In this document: piece by piece, positions 14,912 through 24,253 of the stretch
Numbering within the stretch: the stretch's first letter is position 1
Layout: each line of letters starts with the position of its first letter
The notes under the pieces: model-generated
What the model was told of the DNA's origin: nothing
Databases searched by the model: none
Seen by the model: only the letters and a program-made list of their open reading frames with translations
NCBI GenBank assembly: GCA_001897835.1
Contig: MKUN01000023.1
Location: 1-34,893 of the forward strand
Direction: 5' to 3'
Origin: Bacteroidetes bacterium 46-16
GTDB taxonomy: Bacteria; Bacteroidota; Bacteroidia; Chitinophagales; Chitinophagaceae
Length of the DNA stretch: 34,893 bases
Made by a program: the position numbers and the translations under genes

Positions 14912-16089
14912 GCCGCATGCTTTCTTCGCCGCCTGAAGTAAAAAGTGAACACAAAAAAGATAATGTTCAGTAAGATAAATGCAGCCTGCTGAAACAACTG
15001 CTCAAAAAAATTATATTCCTTTCCGTAAATAGCACTGGTGACCAATGCACAATCGGTGTTTATGATATCCGAAAGCTGCTTGTGTGTAGTGGCTGCGAAG
15101 GCCTCGTTCATGATATCCAGGTTCAGTTCCACACTGGCCCTTGCGCTGATATTATTCACGTTATAGGAGCCTATTGTGACCCACTTTTTATCGCACACGG
15201 CTATTTTGCCATGCAGCACGTTTTTGTTGTATTCATATATCTCAATATTTTTTTTGAACAGCCAGCGGTACATGTAGCGCTCGGCATATTTTGCCAGTTT
15301 TACGTCAGATATTGATGCGAGTACCAGTTTTACATGTACACCCCTGTTCGCTGCATCAGCCATTTTGCTTACCAGTTTTTTGCCGGGCCAGAAATAGCTG
15401 CTCATTACGATCATTTCTTCCTGTGCGGTAGCAAACATCTGCATATAGGCCTGCAGCACTTCCGTTTTCCTGTTTACCCAGTCATTCACCCTTATACGTA
15501 TATGACATTCATCTTCCACCTTATATACAGGCATAGCTGTTGCAGTGATCCGTTCCGCTTTCCCGCAATGGTTATTCCACCGCTTAATGCATACGTCCTG
15601 AATGCCTGTCGCCACCTCGCCTTCGGTATAAACGGCCCAGTCGAGCCAGGCTGGGGTACCCGGCATGTCGTTGTACCGGTTGCTGATATTTCGTCCTCCT
15701 ACAAGGCAGCATGCAGCATCGGCCACCACAACCTTGTAGTGCAGGCGCCTCCCGAAATAGTAGTTCTTACTGCGCAATAAGGGCTCAAAAAAAGAAAAAT
15801 GGATGCCTGCATCTTTGAGCATATTGATGAATACCGACGACAAATGCTGGGATGCATACCCGTCCAGTAGCATGTAAACCCCGACCCCTCTTTTTGCGGC
15901 AGCCATTAATGCCTCCGCTATTTTATTGCCTGTTTCATCATCATCATAGATATAGGTTTGCAGGTGAATAGTTTGTTTTGCGGTATTTATCAACTGCTCC
16001 AACCGGTCAAAATATCCTTTGCCACCGCTTATCAGCGATGCTTTATTGTGGATGGTGTAGAGCGTTTTTTTTGACTTACCCCCAGGCAT
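14908..16089 (-). CDS. phospholipase D / cardiolipin synthase-like protein
   Basis: The 393-residue protein has two HKD active-site motifs: HYKVVVAD (H117, K119, D124, followed by GGRN) and HGKIAVCD (H293, K295, D300, followed by GSYN). This is the arrangement of bacterial cardiolipin synthases, which join two phosphatidylglycerols, and of related PLD enzymes. It lacks the usual N-terminal membrane helices of ClsA. It instead has a hydrophobic segment near the C-terminus (about 363-383) ending in RRRRKH, so it may be a tail-anchored ClsB-like form. It is convergent with the DUF457 hydrolase and close to Mla genes, consistent with envelope-lipid metabolism. A nuclease-type PLD cannot be ruled out. 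The 290 bases upstream (16090-16379) contain nothing I can annotate. Confidence 0.82.
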   Translation of the reverse strand: MPGGKSKKTLYTIHNKASLISGGKGYFDRLEQLINTAKQTIHLQTYIYDDDETGNKIAEALMAAAKRGVGVYMLLDGYASQHLSSVFINMLKDAGIHFSFFEPLLRSKNYYFGRRLHYKVVVADAACCLVGGRNISNRYNDMPGTPAWLDWAVYTEGEVATGIQDVCIKRWNNHCGKAERITATAMPVYKVEDECHIRIRVNDWVNRKTEVLQAYMQMFATAQEEMIVMSSYFWPGKKLVSKMADAANRGVHVKLVLASISDVKLAKYAERYMYRWLFKKNIEIYEYNKNVLHGKIAVCDKKWVTIGSYNVNNISARASVELNLDIMNEAFAATTHKQLSDIINTDCALVTSAIYGKEYNFFEQLFQQAAFILLNIIFFVFTFYFRRRRKHAA

Positions 16090-16379
16090 GGTATAATAAA
16101 GCTACATTATAGTGCCAATAAATTCTTTTAAAAAATATTTCAGTTATTTGTTTAATTATTATGGGCTCACGATGAATTTGTATATTTTGCTGCTTGGCAT
16201 ATGAGTACTCCATGCCGGCGTTATGCATACCCGGTTCATGTATTTAAATTTCACTCACCGCAACAGAATGCCTTTGTTATTTTCGCGGATGTATAAAGCC
16301 CGGGAATTGTTTTATTTTTATAGGCACATTAGGTCTATATTAATTCAATAATGTTTATATATTTTAAAAGAGAATTACT

Positions 16380-17510
16380 GTGATAAACGTTTCAAAACCC
16401 TCTATCAGCATAACAGAACGAAAAATGCTTGATGAGGTCCTTGAGTCAGGATGGATAGGCCAGGGACAAAAAGTGTTCACCTTTGAAGAAGAATGTAAAA
16501 AGGAATTGCAGGCAAAGCATTTTATTGCTTTGTCAAGCTGTACAAAATCCATCGAGATAGCACTTATCGTAGCAGGCTGCATGCCCGGCGATGAAGTGAT
16601 CCTGCCTTCGCTTACCTATGCTTCTGTCATCCAGGTGATCATTAAGCTTGGCCTGGTGCCGGTGTTTGCTACCATTGAGAAAGAAGACCTTAACATATCT
16701 GTTAACGGCATCGAACGGCTTATTACGCCTAAGACGCGGGTAATATTACCGCTGCATTTCAGGGGGCATTCCTGCCGCATAGATGATGTGCTGGCCATTG
16801 CAGAGCGCCATAACCTGATGGTTATCGAGGATGCTGCCCATGCCTTCGGGAGTTATTATAAGGGTAGCCCTGTAGGTTCATCCAGCCACATGGCTTGTTT
16901 TAGTTTCGGGCCGCTCAAGAACATCTGCTGTATAGAAGGCGGAGGTATCGCAACAAATAGCGATGAGATAGCTGAAAAGATATTGACCTACCGCAATATG
17001 GGTATGGCGCGTTCCACATGGCATCGATACAATAACAGCTCGGGGCAGGACAAGCCCTGGCATTATGAAGTGGTGGCCAGGGGCGATAAATGTACCCAAA
17101 ACGATGTTGGGGCAGCCGTTGGCCTCATGCAATTAAGGAGAATAGAGGAAATACGGCAAAAGAAAAGGAAGATAATTGAGCGCTACCTCGCTGAACTTCC
17201 CGAAGAGAAAGGCCTGGAAATACCGGCTACTGACCCGCAAAACGACTTTGCCTATATCTTTACCGTGCTCGCCGGGGCTTCCTGGCGCGAGCCGCTGATG
17301 GCATATCTTTGGGAGAAGGGTATAAGCACAGCCGTACACTACTACCCCAACCATTTACAGCCGTTTTTTGCCAAATATAACAGGGGGCCCTTGCCGGTTA
17401 CCGAGGATGCAGGTAAAAGGATCATCACTTTGCCGTCTTATACCGACCTGGCGGAAAGCGAGCAGGCATATATTATTGAAGAGATAAAAAAATTCATGAA
17501 GCAGGTTTAA
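16380..17510 (+). CDS. DegT/DnrJ/EryC1-type PLP aminotransferase
   Basis: It starts with GTG at 16380 (MINVSKPSIS... matches the usual N-terminus). The 376-residue enzyme has the PLP pocket IEDAAHAFGS (D151) and the Schiff-base lysine K180 in FSFGPLKNICCIEGGG. These enzymes transfer an amino group from glutamate onto a keto carbon, most often of a nucleotide-linked 4-keto- or 3-keto-6-deoxysugar. It opens the same-strand cluster that includes an acyl carrier protein and a GNAT, so an amino sugar later N-acylated is a reasonable guess. No dehydratase or nucleotidyltransferase for the sugar is adjacent; those would have to be encoded elsewhere. Confidence 0.92.
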   Translation: MINVSKPSISITERKMLDEVLESGWIGQGQKVFTFEEECKKELQAKHFIALSSCTKSIEIALIVAGCMPGDEVILPSLTYASVIQVIIKLGLVPVFATIEKEDLNISVNGIERLITPKTRVILPLHFRGHSCRIDDVLAIAERHNLMVIEDAAHAFGSYYKGSPVGSSSHMACFSFGPLKNICCIEGGGIATNSDEIAEKILTYRNMGMARSTWHRYNNSSGQDKPWHYEVVARGDKCTQNDVGAAVGLMQLRRIEEIRQKKRKIIERYLAELPEEKGLEIPATDPQNDFAYIFTVLAGASWREPLMAYLWEKGISTAVHYYPNHLQPFFAKYNRGPLPVTEDAGKRIITLPSYTDLAESEQAYIIEEIKKFMKQV

Positions 17511-17533
17511 AACCTGTATATTACTTTTGACTT

Positions 17534-19687
17534 ATGGCCAAAAGTAGATCTTCGTCCCCAAACAAAAAGGTTAAGGCTGCTTCACCAGCCACCACCAGGC
17601 ATGTTGATAGCCAGGCACCTGCATCAGCCGTTGCCGTGAAGCCTAAAAAAGATCGTACTATCCTTTACCAGAAGGTAGCACTCTTTGCCATAGCGTTTTT
17701 ATTATACGCCAATAGTATTCCCAACAGGTATAATCTTGATGATGAGTTATATACCACCAATGCACAGAAAGCCGCCAGGCACGGCTTTAAAGCTATCCCT
17801 AAAATATTTTCACACAATACCTTTTCGGATAATGAGAACTCCTTTGAATACCGGCCGGTAACCATGCTCTCATTCGTATTGCAGTTCAGGTACTTAAGTC
17901 CCACACCTGCCATTAGCCATCTGGTCAATGTGCTCCTTTATGCCATCACTATCGTAATGATATTCACACTCATGCTCAAGTGGTTTAAAAAAGCCCATGC
18001 CTGGTATGCCTTTGCCGCCTGCCTGCTCTTTGCCGTCCACCCCTTGCATACCGAAGTGGTGGATAGTGTAAAAAGCAGGGACGAATTGCTGGCCCTGTTT
18101 TTCGCTATACTGAGTTTTATGGTCTCCTGGCGTTATTATGGCACTAAAAAGTGGATCTATTTATTTCTCTATCCTGTCATTTTCATTATCGGCACCATGT
18201 GCAAAAGGACCATTTCGCCATTGCTGATCATCCCCCCTATAGCTTTTTACTTTTTTACAGATATGCCCATAAAGAGGATATTGCTGACGCTTATCCCGAT
18301 CTTTATCGTTTTCCGACTCACGTCTATGGCTGCGGGCACAGTTTTGCAGCCCGATGAGCGCCTGTTCTTTTCTTTGGAGAATCCCTTTTATGTGTCCTCC
18401 TTCAGCTTTGCTTTGAAGTCGGCAACTGCAGTATATATATCCGGCTGGTACATGTACTTGCATTTTATCCCATACCCGCTGGTGTTCTATTACGGGTATA
18501 AGTATGTGCCCATAGTGGGGTGGGATAATATTATCGTGTGGATATCACTGCTCACCTACCTTGCTTTGATAGGGTATATTGTCTGGAATTTCCGTAAAAA
18601 ATCGATCCCTGTATTTGCGGCCATATGGTTCGTGCTCAATATTTTCATCTTCTCAAATCTCTTTCGGCCTTCACCGGGCATGATGGCCGAAAGGTTCATG
18701 TATGCAGCATCGCTGGGATTTTGCTTAATGTTTTGCTGGTTTTTGTTCAAGTTGTTCAAGGTTGACCCGGCTGCATTTACGCTGAACAAAGCAGGCAAAC
18801 GGCTTGCGGCAACCCTGCTCATTATTTGTCTCGGCTTCGGAGCCAGAAGCGTGGACCGGAACTTTGACTGGAAAAACAAGTTCACGCTTTACACGCACGA
18901 TATTCAATACCTGGAAAAATCGACCAAAGCAAACATGCTTAACGGTGAGTTGATGATGGGTGTCTCAAATGGATACATGCAAAAAGCGATGATGCTGAAG
19001 AAGAATAACGAGATGAGCGAAGCAAAGATCAGTTACGACAGCTCCAGGTACTTTTTGCAGGTAGCCAAAGCCAATTTTAAGCAGGCACTGGAAATAACCC
19101 CTAATATGGGCAGCGCCATCAATAACCTGGCTGTTATCTACTTCAACGAGGATAGTGCTGCTGAGGCAAAACGGTATATCAATATGGCTCTTAAGGGCAC
19201 GGCCGATCTGTCGGTAGGCGATGTGGCCCTGAATGCAAATGACCGGGCTAAGCTGAACCATAATCTCGGTGTGCTGTACTATAAGGAACATAAAATTGAC
19301 TCGGCGCTTATACAGTTTGAGCTCTCTATCTATTACGATTCTACTTTCGGCGAGCCGTATATCGATATGAGCGAGGTATTACTGATGAGCCACGATACTG
19401 CACATGCTATTAAAGTATTGTTGAGGGGTGCAAGGAATTTATCAGGGCAGGGGCAAGGCATGGCCCTTACCGACCTCGCCAATATATCCCTCTATCGTAA
19501 CGATACAGCTTCGGCCATTATGTATTGCGAGCAGGCATCGCAGATGCATGTGGTAAACCCACAGGTACTTGTTTTTCTGCGTAATTATTACCAGGAGAAA
19601 AATGACCCGGAGAAAGCTGCATATTATGACAAAAGGTTACAGAAGGTGCTGAATGAGCCTAAGTACATGCCACGTACCAATATGTAG
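17534..19687 (+). CDS. TMTC-like GT-C glycosyltransferase with TPR tail
   Basis: The 717-residue protein has a basic, Ser/Ala-rich cytosolic start (1-45). It then has about ten hydrophobic spans up to residue 450, and a soluble C-terminus with tetratricopeptide-like repeats (about 480-700, for example ALEITPNMGSAINNLAVIY). The early DD (69-70) is the GT-C metal-site position. AVHPLHTEVVDSVKSRDE (167-184) is a signature of TMTC/Pmt-type O-mannosyltransferase families. Such enzymes use polyprenyl-phosphate sugars outside the membrane. That fits the DPM1/ArnC-like GT2 encoded at 24250 in the same cluster. Acceptor and sugar are unknown. It follows the DegT gene by 23 bases and probably shares its transcript. 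Confidence 0.8.
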   Translation: MAKSRSSSPNKKVKAASPATTRHVDSQAPASAVAVKPKKDRTILYQKVALFAIAFLLYANSIPNRYNLDDELYTTNAQKAARHGFKAIPKIFSHNTFSDNENSFEYRPVTMLSFVLQFRYLSPTPAISHLVNVLLYAITIVMIFTLMLKWFKKAHAWYAFAACLLFAVHPLHTEVVDSVKSRDELLALFFAILSFMVSWRYYGTKKWIYLFLYPVIFIIGTMCKRTISPLLIIPPIAFYFFTDMPIKRILLTLIPIFIVFRLTSMAAGTVLQPDERLFFSLENPFYVSSFSFALKSATAVYISGWYMYLHFIPYPLVFYYGYKYVPIVGWDNIIVWISLLTYLALIGYIVWNFRKKSIPVFAAIWFVLNIFIFSNLFRPSPGMMAERFMYAASLGFCLMFCWFLFKLFKVDPAAFTLNKAGKRLAATLLIICLGFGARSVDRNFDWKNKFTLYTHDIQYLEKSTKANMLNGELMMGVSNGYMQKAMMLKKNNEMSEAKISYDSSRYFLQVAKANFKQALEITPNMGSAINNLAVIYFNEDSAAEAKRYINMALKGTADLSVGDVALNANDRAKLNHNLGVLYYKEHKIDSALIQFELSIYYDSTFGEPYIDMSEVLLMSHDTAHAIKVLLRGARNLSGQGQGMALTDLANISLYRNDTASAIMYCEQASQMHVVNPQVLVFLRNYYQEKNDPEKAAYYDKRLQKVLNEPKYMPRTNM

Positions 19688-19793
19688 TCGGCTGCTTGCC
19701 TGAGCTGTGTTATTATTAATTGTTCGTACATTTGTTATATTGATCAAATGATTGAAGGTTTCTTTAACCTTTCAGAGGCTAATACACAATAAT

Positions 19794-20816
19794 TTGGACA
19801 GGAATATTCACATATCCGCAATTAGTTATTATCTGCCGGCGTATGTGGAACGCAATATTGATCTGCAGGCTGAGTATCCGCACAAGGTCAATGCAGATAT
19901 CATAGAGAAGCTTGGTGTGAAGGAAAGGCACATCATCCCCAAAGATCTTAAAGCATCCCACATTGCCCTGCTTGCTGCACAGCAATTGCTGGAGGAGACC
20001 GGCTTTGATAAGAGCAAGATAGATGCAATTATATATTGCTCGGAGCACCATGATTATGTGACACCACCTACCAGTTGTGTGCTGCATGGCGAGCTGGGCC
20101 TTAGCAAGCACGCAGGCACTTTTGACCTCACACACGGTTGCAGCGGCTATTTATATGGCCTGGCATTGGCAAAGAGCCTGGTAAGCAGCATGGGTATGGA
20201 AAATGTATTGTTCCTTACCGCCTCTGCCACTACTAAGTATATCGACCCAGCCAACCTGTCGCTCAGGTTATTGTTTGGTGATGCCGGCTCGGCATCATTG
20301 ATATCTGCATCGGGCGAAAATACGTTTGGTACCATAGGCAATTTTGTTGTGGGTACCGATGGTGCTTCCTTCCGTAAGATCATTATTCGCGACGGGCGTG
20401 AGGCATACCCCCTTACAGAGACCTCTTTTGAAGAAAAGACCGACCAGTTTAAGAATGTATATACCGAAAGAGGCCTGTACATGGACGGGCAGGGTATCTT
20501 GCTGTTCATACTAAAGAGGGTACCCCAGCTCATTGAGGAGACATTGGCTAAAAACAACCTGGCATTGGAGGATATAGACCTCTTTGTACTGCACCAGGCC
20601 AATTATTTTGCACTCGAGTATGTGCGCAAGAAGCTCAAGCTGGATGAAGGCAAGTTCTTTTACGATATGGAAAAGCTGGGCAATACCGTACAGGCTACGG
20701 TACCTATTGGTTTGAAGGACGCCATGGCTAAGGGCCTGATCAGGCCGGGGAGCAAGGTATTAATAGCCGGTTTTGGTACAGGTTTAAGCTGGGGTGCTAC
20801 GGTATTAACTTTTTAA
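19794..20816 (+). CDS. KASIII-like 3-oxoacyl-ACP synthase, copy 1
   Basis: I choose the TTG at 19794, giving 340 residues. It aligns gap-free with the start (ISA-x-SYYLP) and full length of copy 2 at 21321, whereas the in-frame TTG at 19752 adds 14 unmatched residues. The thiolase-fold active site is complete: C116 in THGCSGYLYG, H267 in VLHQAN, N297 in LGNTVQ. FabH-like enzymes condense an acyl starter with malonyl-ACP; related ones make esters or amides. Here it precedes an ACP gene by 46 bases, which supports ACP-linked substrates. A TACATTTG match at 19727-19734 could be a -7 element. Starter specificity cannot be read by eye. Confidence 0.88.
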   Translation: MDRNIHISAISYYLPAYVERNIDLQAEYPHKVNADIIEKLGVKERHIIPKDLKASHIALLAAQQLLEETGFDKSKIDAIIYCSEHHDYVTPPTSCVLHGELGLSKHAGTFDLTHGCSGYLYGLALAKSLVSSMGMENVLFLTASATTKYIDPANLSLRLLFGDAGSASLISASGENTFGTIGNFVVGTDGASFRKIIIRDGREAYPLTETSFEEKTDQFKNVYTERGLYMDGQGILLFILKRVPQLIEETLAKNNLALEDIDLFVLHQANYFALEYVRKKLKLDEGKFFYDMEKLGNTVQATVPIGLKDAMAKGLIRPGSKVLIAGFGTGLSWGATVLTF

Positions 20817-20862
20817 ATTACATTTGTCGCCACATTTATAGCGACGCACACAAATAAATATT

Positions 20863-21090
20863 ATGGATACCATAAAGGAATTTATAGACAAAATAGTTGA
20901 AGCCCTTGAAATAACTGATTTTGACCTGCTCCCTGAAACCTCTTTTCGTGATTTTCCTAACTGGAGCTCTATGAATGCCCTTATCCTCATCGCCATGTTC
21001 GAGACCGAGTATGATGTGACGCTTACCGGAGAAACGTTACGTAATTGCAATACAGTGCAGGACCTCTACGATCTTTTGCCTAAAGAATAA
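20863..21090 (+). CDS. acyl carrier protein
   Basis: The 75-residue acidic protein begins MDTIKEFIDKIVEALEI, folding as a four-helix ACP. The likely phosphopantetheine serine is S36 in NWSSMNALILIAMF, which corresponds to the W-x-S-(M/L) version of the DSL motif. The following Met/Ala residues are typical of helix 2. It is not the housekeeping AcpP, which has a clear DSLD. It probably serves the ketosynthases on either side. It sits 46 bases after KASIII copy 1. Confidence 0.85.
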   Translation: MDTIKEFIDKIVEALEITDFDLLPETSFRDFPNWSSMNALILIAMFETEYDVTLTGETLRNCNTVQDLYDLLPKE

Positions 21091-21255
21091 ACCGGTTCAT
21101 TGGCTTGGTACGCTTTTACCCTTAAGCTTTATTTTAAATTGTACTAACGTTTAGTTGGTTAGTCCCGTCTTGTATAATAATAGAATTTCTTGCCCGCTAA
21201 TATCTAATTAACGTATTTTGTATGTATAGTTGATATTTTTTCAAATAAAATTGTT

Positions 21256-21263
21256 TATATTTG
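21256..21263 (+). promoter_or_regulatory. possible -7 promoter box before KASIII copy 2
   Basis: TATATTTG matches the TAnnTTTG consensus in the 230-base AT-rich gap after the ACP gene. A TTG at 21230-21232 is the nearest -33 candidate, but the spacer of 23 is long, so it is a weak call. The remainder of this gap (21091-21320) shows no gene. Confidence 0.3.
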
Positions 21264-21320
21264 AATAGTGTAAACAATTAGTTATCAGCAGTTAATTATG
21301 CAACCCAAAACCCTTCAGCA

Positions 21321-22343
21321 ATGGCAAGCAAATTCGGTATATCTGCACTTTCCTATTATCTGCCCGATGTTGTAGAATGTAATATGGCGCTGGCAAAATA
21401 ATTTCCGGGTAAAATTGATGATAAGCTGCTCGCGAATATTGGTATCAGGTCAAGGCATATAGCTCCCGGGGGGATGCGCGCCTCTGATATGGCCGTATTG
21501 GCAGGCAATAAGTTCTTTGAAGAAACTGCTTTCCCCAAAGAGGAGATACAGGCGCTTGTATATACTTCCCTTAATCATGATTATATAACGCCGGCCACAA
21601 GTTGCCTGGTGCAGCACCAGCTGGGCTTAAAGACAAGTATAGCCTCCTTTGATCTCAACCATGGTTGCAGCGGCTATGTCTATGCACTGGCTATGGCCAA
21701 AGCCATTATGTACACACACGGCATTGATAATGTATTGCTTATCACATCTACCATACCCACAAGATATGTACACCCAAAAAATCTTTCTATCAGGCTGTTA
21801 TTTGGCGATGCCGCAGCAGTGAGTTTGGTACAAAGAAACAATAATGGCAGCAGTGCTGATATCGGCGATTTTGTACTGGGCACAGATGGCAAGGGCTATA
21901 ATAAGATCATAATAAGGGATGGATGGGACCGGAACCCGCTCTCCGATACTTCGTTGCTGGAGCATATTGATGAATTTGGCAATGTCTATACCGATAGCAG
22001 CATAGATATGGACGGCCCGGGAACTTTTTTCTTTATTTTAAAAAACGTTCCCCGCATAATTGACGAGACCCTGCAAAAAAATAAATTATGCCTCGATGAT
22101 ATAGATCTCTTTGTGCTGCACCAGGCCAATTATTATGCACTGGAACAGGTACGCAATAAGCTAAAGCTTGCACCGGAGCGCTTTTATTATTTTATGGAAA
22201 CCACCGGCAATACCATACAATCTACTATTCCCATAGCCTTGAAGGAAGCTATGAACGAGGGGCGGATAAAGCCTGGCAGCAGGGTATTGATAGCTGGGTT
22301 TGGTACAGGTATAAGCTGGGCCGCAACTGTCCTCACCTTCTGA
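21321..22343 (+). pseudogene. KASIII-like synthase copy 2 with premature stop at codon 27
   Basis: Reading from the ATG at 21321 (MASKFGISALSYYLPD) the frame is that of KASIII copy 1. Codon 27 (21399-21401) is TAA, where copy 1 has glutamate or its neighbour (LQAEYP against LAK-stop-FP). Beyond it the same frame runs unbroken to 22343, and the total, 340 codons, equals copy 1. The active site is intact: C116 in NHGCSGYVYA, H267, N297. A single G-to-T change from GAA would explain the stop. An internal ATG at 21474 could restart translation but would lose the first 51 residues, including the N-terminal core strand. Either a nonsense mutation, a sequencing error, or recoding applies. Conservation after the stop argues the loss is recent. 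Confidence 0.75.
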
Positions 22344-22445
22344 TCACCTTTATTTTGCGCTAAAACCATTAACTTCATAGGTCGTAAACGTATAATTGCT
22401 GCTCAAAAAAGGATAGCAAGGCAAATAAACCAAGTAAAGAAAAGA

Positions 22446-23501
22446 ATGGCTGTTTTTTCAATAAATAATGTTCGGATCAAAGGGATTGCTGCCTGTGTGC
22501 CCAAGACCATAGAAAGCAATCAGGATTACGACTGGATAACGGAAGAAGAAAGAGCCCTGTTCATAAAGACAGTCGGGGTACTTACCCGCCACATTTCAGA
22601 CAGTACTTCGCTGGCTTCCGACATGTGTGCCGCTTCAGCGGAGCGCCTTTTTGAGGCCACTGATTGCGATCCTTCGGAGATAGGGCTTATCCTGTTCGTC
22701 TCCCAGTCTAAGGACTATATATTACCATCATCGGCCATCATTTTGCAGAGCAGGCTTGGCCTGCCCCGCACATGCCTGGCATTCGATGTGCCCCTGGGCT
22801 GCTCGGGCTACGTGTATGGGCTGAGCATTGCTGCCAGCCTGATGAACAGCACAGGTATAAAAAAGGCCCTGCTGCTGGCCGGCGACACCTCAAGCTTGTC
22901 CCTCATACGTACCGATAAAAGTGCATACCCGCTTTTTGGCGATGCAGGCTCGGCCACCCTATTGGAATATGATGAAAATGCAGGGCCTATGGATTTCAGC
23001 CTCCAGTCCGATGGCAGTAACTACGAGGCCATCATTATACCGCATGGTGGCTCGCGTCAGCCAATAGTGGAAGAGAGTGATGTGGCTGTAGAGATAGAAA
23101 AAGGTGTGGTAAGAAAAAAAAAGAACCTGGCCCTCAACGGCCTTGATATCTTCAATTTTTCGGTAAAAGAAGTACCGCCGAATGTGAACCAGCTCATGAG
23201 CAATTTTGGTTATACCACTGAGGATATCGATTACTTTATCATGCACCAGGCCAATAAGCTGATGAACGAAACGATACGTAAAAAACTTAAATTTCCGCCT
23301 GAAAAGGTGCCATATTCCCTCCGGGACTATGGTAATACAAGTTCTGCCTCCATCCCCATTACCATACTTGCCTGCCTGAAGAAGGAACTGAGCGCGGGAA
23401 AAAATAAATTATTACTTTCAGGTTTTGGTGTCGGCCTGTCATGGGGCTCTGTGATACTCGACACTGAAAATTTGATATTGCCTGGTATTTTTGAGTTATA
23501 A
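22446..23501 (+). CDS. KASIII-like 3-oxoacyl-ACP synthase, copy 3
   Basis: The 351-residue protein has a full ketosynthase III active site: C119 in PLGCSGYVYG, H267 in IMHQAN, N297 in YGNTSSASIP. It is clearly more distant from copies 1 and 2 than they are from each other. Its N-terminus (FSINNVRIKGIAACVPK) and long C-terminal extension (DTENLILPGIFEL) are different. It may therefore do a separate chemical step, such as starter loading or ester formation. Its stop (TAA) overlaps the ATG of the reductase gene by 1 base, so the two are coupled. Confidence 0.88.
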   Translation: MAVFSINNVRIKGIAACVPKTIESNQDYDWITEEERALFIKTVGVLTRHISDSTSLASDMCAASAERLFEATDCDPSEIGLILFVSQSKDYILPSSAIILQSRLGLPRTCLAFDVPLGCSGYVYGLSIAASLMNSTGIKKALLLAGDTSSLSLIRTDKSAYPLFGDAGSATLLEYDENAGPMDFSLQSDGSNYEAIIIPHGGSRQPIVEESDVAVEIEKGVVRKKKNLALNGLDIFNFSVKEVPPNVNQLMSNFGYTTEDIDYFIMHQANKLMNETIRKKLKFPPEKVPYSLRDYGNTSSASIPITILACLKKELSAGKNKLLLSGFGVGLSWGSVILDTENLILPGIFEL

Positions 23502-24253
23502 TGCAGACACCTTTCCATTTAAATGGCAAGACGGTATTAATAACCGGCGCATCTTCCGGTATAGGGCGCAGGGCAGCCATAGATTGTGCAGCCTTTGGCG
23601 CTATCGTGGTGCTTACCGCACGTAATACAGATCGTCTTAACGAAACGCTTGGCCAGTTGCAGGGCGAAGGGCATAATATCATGCCATGCGACCTGCTCGA
23701 TGAAAAGGCTATATCGGCGCTGGCTAAAGCCATGCCCCCGCTTGATGGCATTGTGCATTGTGCCGGCCTGGTAAAACCTTTCCCGGTGGCCTTCCTGAAT
23801 GCGGCGAAGCTCAACGAGATAATGTATACCAACTTTTATGCCCCGGCATTGCTGACGGCAGCCCTGTTCAAAGCCAAAAAGATAAAGGATGAGGCTTCAT
23901 TAGTATTCCTTTCATCCATATCAGGACAGTTCCCCGGCAAAGGCAATGCCATGTATGCTTCATCCAAAGCAGCGCTTGAGACCTTTGCCAAAACAGTGGC
24001 TTCCGAATATATTTCGCGCCGTATACGCTCCAATTGTATCAGCCCGGCAATGGTGAAAACGCCTATGTATGATTATTCATCGGAGGGTATGTTTGAAGAA
24101 GCGATGGCCGAGCACGTGAGCAAATATCCGCTGGGGGTGGGCTACCCTGAGGATGTATCGAATGCGATTATTTATTTCCTTTCGCCGGCCTCAAAGTGGG
24201 TGACTGGAGCCAACTTATATATGGATGGTGGTTTTTTACTGTCTAACGGATGA
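23501..24253 (+). CDS. SDR family NAD(P)-dependent oxidoreductase
   Basis: The 250-residue Rossmann enzyme has the cofactor loop TGASSGIG (15-22), an active-site serine in LSSI (S139), and Tyr-x3-Lys as Y152-K156 (YASSK). The C-terminal GANLYMDGG segment is that of FabG-like 3-oxoacyl-ACP reductases. In this cluster it could reduce the beta-keto product of a KASIII to a 3-hydroxyacyl chain. A sugar ketoreductase is an alternative. It begins inside the stop of KASIII copy 3 and overlaps the GT2 gene by 4 bases (ATGA). Confidence 0.9.
   Translation: MQTPFHLNGKTVLITGASSGIGRRAAIDCAAFGAIVVLTARNTDRLNETLGQLQGEGHNIMPCDLLDEKAISALAKAMPPLDGIVHCAGLVKPFPVAFLNAAKLNEIMYTNFYAPALLTAALFKAKKIKDEASLVFLSSISGQFPGKGNAMYASSKAALETFAKTVASEYISRRIRSNCISPAMVKTPMYDYSSEGMFEEAMAEHVSKYPLGVGYPEDVSNAIIYFLSPASKWVTGANLYMDGGFLLSNG

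Noticed and set aside
16090-16379. AT-rich gap searched for a small RNA or promoter
   Set aside because: TATATTTTG-like words occur, but none with a proper -33 partner; no stable hairpin or ORF found.
17502-17518. Palindrome CAGGTTTAAAACCTG at the DegT stop
   Set aside because: No T-run follows, and the next gene starts 16 bases on; likely chance around a stop codon.
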